Positions 1-5,099 of a DNA stretch of 5,099 bases are shown piece by piece; position 1 is the first letter of the stretch, and each line of letters starts with the position of its first letter. Source of the stretch: Deltaproteobacteria bacterium. Its GTDB lineage: Bacteria > Desulfobacterota > Syntrophia > Syntrophales > Smithellaceae. A model generated the notes under the pieces. It did no database searches. It worked only from the letters and a program-made list of their open reading frames with translations, and was not told the origin of the DNA. The translations under genes and the position numbers were made by a program. The stretch lies in the NCBI GenBank assembly GCA_019136325.1, contig JAGVUJ010000131.1:1-5099 (forward strand), written 5' to 3'.

Positions 1-1568
1 AATTTGTCAAAAAGATAGAGGGACATCTGGGGGTCGAAGACCCCCAGATCGGCAAGGTCCTGTTTCAGCTGACGGCTGTTATTGAGTTTTCCGTCAAGTG
101 CGGGACTTTTTTCAGTACTAAGGATAGAGACCAGGTAATCAACTAATCTGAAATCCGGCACAAAATCTCCTTTTAACCGGAAAATCGCGCTGATCAGACG
201 ATCAGTCCGACCGGGACCGAATGGCGTCAGCGGATAACCGAATATTTTTAAATCAGCTTTTTTCTGCCAGCGTCTCCAGAGCATCCGCAGATGCGTATAA
301 TCCAATTCATGCGGTAGAAATCCCAGGGCCTTTTCCGGATGAAAATCGGTAAAACCCATCCTGTAAGGGGCTGCCGTATAAGTACCGACAAAAAGCGGAA
401 GAAAATGTTCAACGATCTTCACAACCAGATCACCGAAATATTTTTCATGATAACGGGTATAACCGGAGGAAGGATCGCCTAAAAGCGAACTTAATTTACG
501 ACTCCCCATGCTGACATGCGTTCCGTTATTGGCCAGGCTGATGTTGGAAAGATTGGGAAGAGACACCAGGTTGTTGTTGATGATTCCGGCTTCTCTCAGT
601 TTCAGGACGGCATTAAACTGACTGCGGCTTAAAACACGATGACACAGATGCATATATTCGCATTTCTTTTCACCTTCATCCCATCCGGAAAGGCAGGGAT
701 TCATGAAAAGTTCACGATAAAACGAATCCGAGATACTATTGCTCAGCAGTTTTTGTTTAACAGGCGGGTGAGGTGAAAAGAAAATTAAAGCTTCTTGCCC
801 GTTTTCCCGTAAAGCGAATTTTCTGTTGGCGTACTCCAGTAAAACTTGACAGAGCAAGTAGCGGACAGCCATTTCCGTACATAAACTTTTTCCCATGTCT
901 TCTCCAGATTCAGAAGAAACAACATAAAATGACGATGTTTCCGGAGATGTATTGTCATTGAGAAACTTATCCATAATTTTAGACGCGGTCCTGGCCATCG
1001 GCGTTGCAGAAATATCGAGCGGCGCTATCGCTTCAGCCATGGCCAGTTTTAAAAGATAACTTACGGGTATGCGTATAAATTCTTCCGAATCGTGGTGAAA
1101 GAAAAATCGATTCAGGTCCGAACGAACACCTTTGCCGGCATTACGCTTGTCTCTTAAAAAATCGTGCTGTAGCATCCGTTTAGCATATCCCCCTATTTTC
1201 CCGACGGGGAATCGCACCCAGCTGTTTTCCCAGATATTATCGTTGTCGGCATTTAAATAGCCTTCCAGATCAGTCATCCTTTTTTTCGATGTGTCACCGG
1301 ATGTGGCTCTTCTTCTAATGTTGCTGAAATAATTTGATTGTTCGATAAAAAGAGGAAGGTCGACATCAGACCTTTTGCCGACAACAACAGTCTGCAATTC
1401 TGATTCACTTCCGGAAGTGACATCCCCCGGAGCAAAAGGCAATGAATCGACTTTTATTTCCATCCCCAGCCGGTTGCGTTTAATTCCTATGATGTTCCAA
1501 AGATCTCTGTCTAATGTTACATTGTCCTGGACCGGATACCGGACAACATTACTGTTTGTTTTGCTCAA
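1..1568 (-). CDS. Large protein of unknown function, N-terminal 522 codons (3' end outside window)
   Basis: The frame is open without a stop from a TTG at 1568-1566 to the left edge, giving 522 codons. TTG is chosen because a GAGGTG Shine-Dalgarno lies 6 nt upstream; the first in-frame ATG is only at residue 36. I do not recognise the family. There is no signal peptide and no clear membrane helix, so the product is probably cytoplasmic. Visible landmarks are a charged N-terminal third (basic patch about 84-97), a helical stretch at 168-182 (VSYLLKLAMAEAIAP), a cysteine cluster (C292, C303, C309) at 291-310, an Asn-rich piece ending NNGTHVSMGSRKL (347-359), and an aromatic block at 367-435 (RYHEKYFGD, GTYTAAPYRMGF, LPHELDYTHLRMLWRRW). 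Codon use looks like its neighbours. It diverges from phoB and may be Pho-controlled (see 1611-1644), but no function can be assigned. It is confidently coding because of the long open frame and good RBS. Confidence 0.85.
   Translation of the reverse strand, partial: MSKTNSNVVRYPVQDNVTLDRDLWNIIGIKRNRLGMEIKVDSLPFAPGDVTSGSESELQTVVVGKRSDVDLPLFIEQSNYFSNIRRRATSGDTSKKRMTDLEGYLNADNDNIWENSWVRFPVGKIGGYAKRMLQHDFLRDKRNAGKGVRSDLNRFFFHHDSEEFIRIPVSYLLKLAMAEAIAPLDISATPMARTASKIMDKFLNDNTSPETSSFYVVSSESGEDMGKSLCTEMAVRYLLCQVLLEYANRKFALRENGQEALIFFSPHPPVKQKLLSNSISDSFYRELFMNPCLSGWDEGEKKCEYMHLCHRVLSRSQFNAVLKLREAGIINNNLVSLPNLSNISLANNGTHVSMGSRKLSSLLGDPSSGYTRYHEKYFGDLVVKIVEHFLPLFVGTYTAAPYRMGFTDFHPEKALGFLPHELDYTHLRMLWRRWQKKADLKIFGYPLTPFGPGRTDRLISAIFRLKGDFVPDFRLVDYLVSILSTEKSPALDGKLNNSRQLKQDLADLGVFDPQMSLYLFDK
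25..49. repeat. Perfect 11-bp inverted repeat with 3-nt loop inside the divergent gene
   Basis: The arms ATCTGGGGGTC and GACCCCCAGAT are perfectly complementary around GAA (UUC in the minus-strand transcript). The hairpin would be GC-rich and stable. It lies in frame within codons for DLGVFDPQM (about residues 507-515), and the reading frame continues through it. A run of five T occurs on the minus strand about 13 nt after the stem, which is too far for a standard intrinsic terminator. Confidence 0.75.
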
Positions 1569-1574
1569 TTTTTA

Positions 1575-1580
1575 CACCTC
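1575..1580 (-). promoter_or_regulatory. Ribosome binding site that fixes the TTG start of the divergent gene
   Basis: On the minus strand GAGGTG precedes the TTG codon by six bases (TAAAAA). The nearby ATG at 1582-1580 overlaps this site and stops after five codons, so it is not the start. Confidence 0.7.
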
Positions 1581-1665
1581 ATGAAATTTCCGTACTTTGT
1601 TTTTGGCGCTAAAATAGCACGGGAATGTTGCAATATGATTACATTAAGAAAAAGATTTCATGAGG
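1577..1665. repeat. 11-bp inverted repeat pair flanking the left-facing control region
   Basis: CCTCATGAAAT at 1577-1587 is the exact reverse complement of ATTTCATGAGG at 1655-1665, with 67 bp between. Each arm contains the palindrome TCATGA. The left arm overlaps the Shine-Dalgarno of the divergent gene and the right arm lies upstream of the phoB promoter. The pair encloses the candidate leftward promoter, so it could be a two-site operator, or chance. A related GATTTCATGA occurs at 3455-3464, just after pstS. Confidence 0.5.
1611..1644 (-). promoter_or_regulatory. Candidate Pho box and -10 for the divergent gene
   Basis: Reading the minus strand, ATGTAAT (1644-1638) and TTGCAAC (1633-1627) are two PhoB-like half-sites set 11 bp apart. 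They are followed after exactly 10 nt by TATTTT (1616-1611), a possible -10. The pstS promoter in this window has the same 11-bp and 10-nt geometry, and the two 18-bp boxes match at 12 of 18 positions. Matches to the E. coli half-site CTGTCAT are only moderate. The implied 5' leader is about 36 nt. This is a hypothesis from pattern and spacing. Confidence 0.4.
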
Positions 1666-1690
1666 ACATGCGTGGATGAATCTTATTTAA

Positions 1691-1719
1691 TTGACAGGCA
1701 CCCTCAAATTTTTTATACT
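1691..1719 (+). promoter_or_regulatory. Sigma70-type promoter of phoB
   Basis: TTGACA (1691-1696, perfect -35) and TATACT (1714-1719, 5 of 6 to TATAAT) are separated by the ideal 17 bp. Transcription would start near 1726, leaving a leader of about 80 nt before the phoB ATG. No PhoB-like half-sites sit at the expected distance, so this promoter looks constitutive rather than autoregulated. Confidence 0.75.
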
Positions 1720-1805
1720 TTTTTTAACAAGTCACTTTCCGTACGGTCAACGATAAAGCATCAAACGAAAAGAGACGGTGGCTCCGTTCTCAAAGGTTTC
1801 ATTGT

Positions 1806-2504
1806 ATGAATAAAATTCTGATAGTCGATGACGAAGAAGATATCGTAAATCTTATTGCTTATAATCTCGAGAAAGAAGGTTATTCCACGGTTAAAACCTT
1901 CGACGGCGAAGCTGCGCTGAAAATTTTACAGACACAACGTCCTGATTTAATGATTCTTGACTTGATGCTGCCGAAAATGAGCGGACTTGATGTCTGTCGG
2001 AACATTCGGCGTAATCCGTCGACCGCTGCTCTGCCGATTATTATGCTTACAGCAAAAAGCGATGAAATTGATAAAGTTACCGGCCTGGAAATCGGGGCCG
2101 ATGATTATGTAACAAAACCATTCAGCGTCAGAGAACTTATCGCCAGAGTCCACAGTGTTTTACGACGTTTCAAAGAAAGTGAAAAGACTCTAGACACAGA
2201 AGAGTTCGTTCACAAAGGACTGAAAATAAACTACACGTCATGTCTCGTCTCTGTTGATGGAAAAGCAGTCACGCTTAGTCCGACTGAATTAAAACTTCTC
2301 TTCTTTTTATCCCGCCATCCCGGTCGTGTCTATTCGAGAAATCAGATTATTGATCATGTCTGGGGCGATGAAACTTTCATCACCGACCGTGCCGTTGATG
2401 TCCACATCCGGCGATTGCGTTCCCAGATCGAAAAAGACATGGAAAACCCTCATTACATTCTGACGGTTAGAGGATTCGGCTATAAATTTGCCGACAAGAT
2501 GTAA
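1806..2504 (+). CDS. phoB: Phosphate regulon response regulator PhoB (OmpR/PhoB family)
   Basis: The 232-aa product is a full-length two-domain response regulator. The receiver domain (about 2-120) has the acidic pair D8/D9, phosphoacceptor D52 (in MILDLMLP), T82 and K104 (in VTKPF), which is the complete phosphorylation set. The winged-helix DNA-binding domain (about 135-228) contains LSPTELKLL, the recognition-helix segment DRAVDVHIRRLR (194-205) and the C-terminal hairpin RGFGYKF (222-228), all typical of PhoB. The start ATG has a modest AAAGG Shine-Dalgarno (1792-1796), nine bases upstream. Known role: when phosphorylated by PhoR, PhoB binds Pho boxes and recruits RNA polymerase. Here it lies directly before pstS, whose promoter carries Pho-box repeats, so pst control is the likely job. 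No kinase gene follows it. The family is certain; the PhoB subtype rests mainly on context. Confidence 0.92.
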   Translation: MNKILIVDDEEDIVNLIAYNLEKEGYSTVKTFDGEAALKILQTQRPDLMILDLMLPKMSGLDVCRNIRRNPSTAALPIIMLTAKSDEIDKVTGLEIGADDYVTKPFSVRELIARVHSVLRRFKESEKTLDTEEFVHKGLKINYTSCLVSVDGKAVTLSPTELKLLFFLSRHPGRVYSRNQIIDHVWGDETFITDRAVDVHIRRLRSQIEKDMENPHYILTVRGFGYKFADKM

Positions 2505-2553
2505 TTCTTAATATTTTCAAAATATTCGGCATCGTTTTCACATTGTTTTAGCA

Positions 2554-2582
2554 TCTTCATCAAACCGTCATCAAACTGTAAC
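2554..2582 (+). promoter_or_regulatory. Pho box (PhoB operator) of the pst operon
   Basis: Three half-sites in 11-bp register, TCTTCAT (2554), CCGTCAT (2565) and CTGTAAC (2576), match the PhoB half-site CTGTCAT at 4, 6 and 5 of 7 positions. The spacers are CAAA(C)-type AT-rich, and CATCAAAC recurs in both. T-rich elements continue the register upstream at 2532 and 2543. The array ends 10 nt before a perfect -10 and takes the place of the -35, as in known Pho promoters. Confidence 0.75.
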
Positions 2583-2592
2583 ATTGACCTCC

Positions 2593-2598
2593 TATAAT
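2593..2598 (+). promoter_or_regulatory. -10 element of the Pho-activated pstS promoter
   Basis: A perfect TATAAT is present. The hexamer 17 bp upstream (ATCAAA, 2570-2575) is not a -35, so the promoter should depend on PhoB bound next to it. Transcription would start near 2605, giving a leader of about 25 nt with AGGAGG (2616-2621) ahead of pstS. Confidence 0.75.
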
Positions 2599-2629
2599 AG
2601 CGGCAAATTTAAATCAGGAGGAAATTTCA

Positions 2630-3451
2630 ATGTTAAGAATTTTCAAGAAAACAGTAATGACGATAATAACGATTGCCCTCATGAGCGGAGTTGCTTTCGC
2701 AGGATCATCCATTGTCATCAAAGGGTCAACCACGGTTTTGCCTATAGCCCAGGGCACACTGGAGGCATTTATGAAGAAGCATCCTGACGTGCAGATGTCT
2801 CTTTCCGGCGGCGGTTCCGGCGAGGGGATCAAAGCCCTGATTGATAAAACGGCACACGTCGCCACATCATCCCGCGAAATCAAGAAGGAAGAAGTGGAAC
2901 TGGCCAAGACCAAAAATGTAACTCCGGTTGCGAATGTGGTCGCGCATGATGCGATTGTTCCCGTTGTCCATCCGCAAAACAAGGTTAAAAATTTGTCCGT
3001 TGATCAACTCAGCCAGATTTATCAGGGTAAAATTACCAATTGGAAGGAAGTCGGCGGCGATGATTTACAGATTGTTGTCATTTCCCGCGATTCTTCATCC
3101 GGCACATTCGAATCATGGGATCATTTCGTCATGAAAAAAGCCAAAGTCACACCCAGAGCGCAAATGCTGGCCTCCAACGGCGCCATCGTTACGGCAATCG
3201 CCAAAAATCGTTACGCCATCGGTTATCTTGGTATTGGCTACCTGGACAAAAGCGTGAAGCCCTTACAGGTCAACGGCATTACGGCGACCATCCAGACGGC
3301 GCTTTCCAGGCAATATCCTTTTTCCCGTGAGCTCTATATGTACACAGACGGCAACGCAACCGGCGATGTGGCCAAATATTTAGCATTCGTGAAGTCCGCC
3401 GAAGGGCAGAAAATTGTCGAGAAAGAAGGGTTTGTTCCGTTGACAAAATAA
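2630..3451 (+). CDS. pstS: Periplasmic phosphate-binding protein PstS
   Basis: This 273-aa product is the substrate-binding part of the Pst phosphate ABC importer. Residues 1-24 form a Sec signal peptide: basic RIFKK, hydrophobic core 9-22, likely cut after AFA (22-24). No lipobox cysteine is present, so the protein is soluble in the periplasm. The mature part has the motifs of the shorter PstS family: KGSTTVLPIA (31-40), SGGGSGEGIKAL (59-70), TSSREIKKEE (79-88), HDAIVPVVHP (106-115), QIYQGKITNWKEVGG (129-143), SRDSSSGTFE (152-161) and NGAIVTAIAKNRYAIGYLG (183-201). The GSTT, GSG, SRE and SRDSSSGT segments correspond to phosphate-contacting loops in the family. Length is normal for this shorter type (E. 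coli PstS is larger). The ATG follows a near-perfect AGGAGG eight bases away. It is first in the pst operon and has its own Pho-box promoter. Confidence 0.95.
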   Translation: MLRIFKKTVMTIITIALMSGVAFAGSSIVIKGSTTVLPIAQGTLEAFMKKHPDVQMSLSGGGSGEGIKALIDKTAHVATSSREIKKEEVELAKTKNVTPVANVVAHDAIVPVVHPQNKVKNLSVDQLSQIYQGKITNWKEVGGDDLQIVVISRDSSSGTFESWDHFVMKKAKVTPRAQMLASNGAIVTAIAKNRYAIGYLGIGYLDKSVKPLQVNGITATIQTALSRQYPFSRELYMYTDGNATGDVAKYLAFVKSAEGQKIVEKEGFVPLTK

Positions 3452-3491
3452 AGTGATTTCATGACACCGATACGCTTTAAAAGGTGACCTG

Positions 3492-3727
3492 ATGGAGAAC
3501 AATATTATTCGGAAAAGCGTATTTTATGCACCCATAACACGGTGCGGTCGCAGATGGCTGAAGCGTTTTTAAATCATCTTTGCGGGGATCGTTACTCGGC
3601 ATTCAGTGCCGGGTCCGATCCCTCCAGGTTTCAGGGACCGCCTGATGATCTGGCAAAAGAATACGGAAAAACTCGTGACGAAATAAAAGTGCGGGTTGAA
3701 AAAGAATTCAATCAGGCAACAAAGTAA
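3492..3727 (+). pseudogene. Damaged arsC-like gene (arsenate reductase / low-molecular-weight phosphatase fold), frameshifted and internally deleted
   Basis: AAGGTG (3481-3486) and ATG 3492 begin a frame reading [11 protein letters not shown], after which homology moves to another frame: [15 protein letters not shown]. One extra T in the run at 3522-3525 would join them into a 78-aa product; as written, the ATG frame ends at 3572. The restored protein keeps the catalytic P-loop C13-X5-R19 (CTHNTVRS) and the strand leading to SAG (39-41). It then jumps at DPS (43-45) to what resembles the family C-terminus: DPSRFQG, then [13 protein letters not shown]. Full-length relatives are about 130-145 aa, so some 55-65 central residues are missing, possibly lost by recombination between the SAG-(T/S)-(D/E)-PS and later DPS-type segments. 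Arsenate enters through Pst, so an arsenate-handling gene in a pst operon makes sense. A separate 61-codon frame starting at GTG 3542 lacks the catalytic Cys. Family assignment is good; loss of function is inferred. Confidence 0.7.
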
Positions 3728-3732
3728 AAATT

Positions 3733-4620
3733 ATGACCAGACAAATTAAAGAAATTATTATCAAGTACATCTTTTTTGTTTTTTCACTGGTGTCGATCCT
3801 TGTTCTGGGTTTGATCGTTTTTTCTCTTTTCCGTGAAGGCATCCCGTTGTTCGGAAAAGTATCCATAAAAGATTTTCTTTTCGGTATGGAGTGGTATCCA
3901 ACGTATGATCCGCCGTCCTTCGGCATCTTTCCGCTGATCGTCGGTTCTTTTATCGTAACGTTTTTGGCAACATTGATTGCCGTTCCTCTGGGAGTGTTGG
4001 CCGCCATTTATATTGCTGAAATTGCACCGCAGAATATCAAGACGATTCTCAAGTCGGTTATCGAACTGCTGGCGGGTCTGCCTTCGGTTGTTCTGGGTTT
4101 TTTCGGCATGGTCATTGTGGCTCCCTGGTTGCAGGAAACGTTTGATTTGCCCACCGGCCTGAATATTGTCAACGCTTCGGTCATTCTGGCTCTGATGGCC
4201 ATTCCCACGATATCCAGCATCTCCGAAGATGCGCTGTACGCTGTGCCGCGTGAATTCAAGGAAGCGTCTTATGCGCTGGGCGCTACGAAATTTGAAACGA
4301 TCGCCAGGGTTATTCTGCCGGCGGCGTTGTCCGGTGTTTCCACGGCGGTCATGCTGGGCATGGCCCGCGCCATCGGCGAAACGATGGTTGTCCTGATGGT
4401 TGCCGGCGGCGCTGCCGCCATTCCGGAAAGTCTTTTTGACTCGGTACGCCCGATGCCGGCGAGCATTGCTGCCGAAATGGGCGAGACACCTTTCCGCAGT
4501 CTGCACTATCAGTCGCTTTTTGCCATCGGTATTGTTCTGTTTTGTCTGACGCTGGCGTTCAATTTGATTGCCGATTATGTGTCGCACAAGTTCAAGCAGG
4601 TTGGATCAGGAACGCTATAA
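3733..4620 (+). CDS. pstC: Phosphate ABC transporter permease PstC
   Basis: The 295-aa product is one of the two inner-membrane channel subunits of the Pst importer, paired with PstA. Hydrophobic helices lie at about 11-34, 64-95, 107-130, 144-161, 204-226 and 260-283, the usual six. Family landmarks are WYPTYDPPSFGIFPLIVGS (54-72), ELLAGLPSVVLGFFG (111-125) and the EAA loop that docks the ATPase: KEASYALGATKFETIARVILP (176-196), followed by the conserved MARAIGETMVV (210-220). The length is normal. The ATG lies five bases after the stop of the arsC-like frame and has no clear Shine-Dalgarno (only AAAG at 3721-3724), which suggests translation coupled to the upstream frame. It is co-transcribed with pstS in all likelihood, since no terminator is seen between them. 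Some PstC proteins have longer N-termini; nothing here supports an earlier start. Confidence 0.95.
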   Translation: MTRQIKEIIIKYIFFVFSLVSILVLGLIVFSLFREGIPLFGKVSIKDFLFGMEWYPTYDPPSFGIFPLIVGSFIVTFLATLIAVPLGVLAAIYIAEIAPQNIKTILKSVIELLAGLPSVVLGFFGMVIVAPWLQETFDLPTGLNIVNASVILALMAIPTISSISEDALYAVPREFKEASYALGATKFETIARVILPAALSGVSTAVMLGMARAIGETMVVLMVAGGAAAIPESLFDSVRPMPASIAAEMGETPFRSLHYQSLFAIGIVLFCLTLAFNLIADYVSHKFKQVGSGTL

Positions 4621-4631
4621 ACGGGGATGTT

Positions 4632-5099
4632 ATGCAGTTAATTAAAACCCATTCGATGAAGTGGCGCTATTTTAAACAAGGGTTATTTTTTGCTTGCGTC
4701 CGCCTGTCGGCTCTGATGATAACCTTTGCGCTCGGCGGAATCATATTTTACATTTTATACAACGGTATCTCTGTTATTAACTGGGATTTTATCACCAAAC
4801 CTCCGACGGACGCCATGACCAAAGGCGGTATTATGCCGGCTATCCTGGGGACGATTTACCTGACGTTGGGCGCTATTGCGATCGGTTTGCCGCTGGGAAT
4901 TGCCTCAGCAATCTATCTGACGGAATATGCCAAACAGAGCCGGGTTGTTCGATTGATCAAACTCGGTATCAATTGCCTGGCCGGCGTTCCATCCGTTGTG
5001 TTCGGACTTTTCGGTCTGGGATTCTTTGTTATTTTTTTAAAATTCGGATCGAGTATTTTGTCCGGTTCGCTGACATTGGGATTTTTGATTCTACCGACG
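4632..5099 (+). CDS. pstA: Phosphate ABC transporter permease PstA, N-terminal 156 codons (3' end outside window)
   Basis: The frame is open from ATG 4632 to the right edge. Visible features are helix 1 at about 17-43, the periplasmic NWDFITKPPTDAMTKGGIMPAILGT (50-73; family members read W-[DE]-F-x(3-5)-P ... GGI-x-P-x-[IL]-x-GT), the helix pair 68-97 with LPLGIASAIYLTEYA, and LAGVPSVVFGLFGLGFF (116-132), which parallels LAGLPSVVLGFFG in PstC. These identify the second channel subunit of the Pst importer; the EAA loop lies beyond the edge. A GGGGA stretch (4623-4627) sits five bases before the ATG, which is 11 bases after the pstC stop, so the two are clearly one operon. ATG 4656 (M9) is a possible but less well supported start. 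pstB and phoU are expected next. Confidence 0.94.
   Translation, partial: MQLIKTHSMKWRYFKQGLFFACVRLSALMITFALGGIIFYILYNGISVINWDFITKPPTDAMTKGGIMPAILGTIYLTLGAIAIGLPLGIASAIYLTEYAKQSRVVRLIKLGINCLAGVPSVVFGLFGLGFFVIFLKFGSSILSGSLTLGFLILPT

Noticed and set aside
773..1584. Plus-strand open frames at 773-961 and 1375-1584
   Set aside because: Both lie opposite the long minus-strand coding frame, have no recognisable motifs, and look like antisense shadows.
2510..2526. Perfect AT-only palindrome AATATTTT-C-AAAATATT just after the phoB stop, as a possible terminator
   Set aside because: The stem has no GC pairs, would be weak, and no T run follows it. It may be a coincidence of AT-rich spacer sequence.
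2585..2590. TTGACC as a -35 for pstS
   Set aside because: It lies only 2 bp before the TATAAT, so it cannot act as the -35 for it. The Pho-box array fits the architecture better.
2614..2982. Minus-strand 122-codon frame opposite the pstS start
   Set aside because: It overlaps the strong pstS RBS and signal peptide region in antisense and shows no family features.
3542..3727. An intact 61-aa gene starting at GTG 3542
   Set aside because: The start falls inside the conserved P-loop, after the catalytic cysteine, and has no RBS. The real start with AAGGTG is ATG 3492 in a shifted frame, so this is the tail of a damaged gene.
3784..4587. A 267-codon minus-strand open frame opposite pstC
   Set aside because: Its product is a low-complexity R/Q/N/H-rich sequence typical of an antisense shadow, and pstC on the other strand is unambiguous.

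Overview
The window holds a phosphate-starvation (Pho/Pst) locus plus the 5' part of one large divergent gene that I cannot place in a family. Mid GC content, strong Shine-Dalgarno sites, sigma70-type promoters, a PhoB-type regulator and a short (273 aa) PstS with a Sec signal peptide point to a Gram-negative bacterium. Gene order and protein style suggest Desulfobacterota (former Deltaproteobacteria, Syntrophus/Smithella-like); this taxonomic guess is inference and low confidence.

Layout. Positions 1-1568 (minus strand) carry the first 522 codons of a soluble, unrecognised protein that starts at TTG and runs off the left edge. Positions 1569-1805 form a divergent control region with a near-consensus sigma70 promoter facing right, a possible Pho box plus -10 facing left, and an 11-bp inverted repeat. 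phoB (1806-2504) encodes a complete OmpR/PhoB-family response regulator. A 125-bp gap follows, with PhoB-type 11-bp repeats in place of a -35 element, a perfect TATAAT and a strong RBS. Then come pstS (2630-3451), a damaged arsC-like remnant (3492-3727), pstC (3733-4620) and the first 156 codons of pstA (4632 to the right edge).

How it works together. PhoB is expected to activate the pstS promoter under phosphate limitation. PstS captures periplasmic phosphate and passes it to the PstC/PstA membrane channel; the ATPase PstB and PhoU are expected beyond the right edge. No PhoR-type kinase lies between phoB and pstS, so the kinase must be elsewhere. The arsC remnant fits arsenate entering through Pst, but it carries a frameshift and an internal deletion, so it is probably dead.

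Most of the window is a conventional Pho locus. The points worth a second look are the unknown divergent gene with its possible Pho box, which has the same geometry as the pstS one, and the collapsed arsC gene between pstS and pstC.
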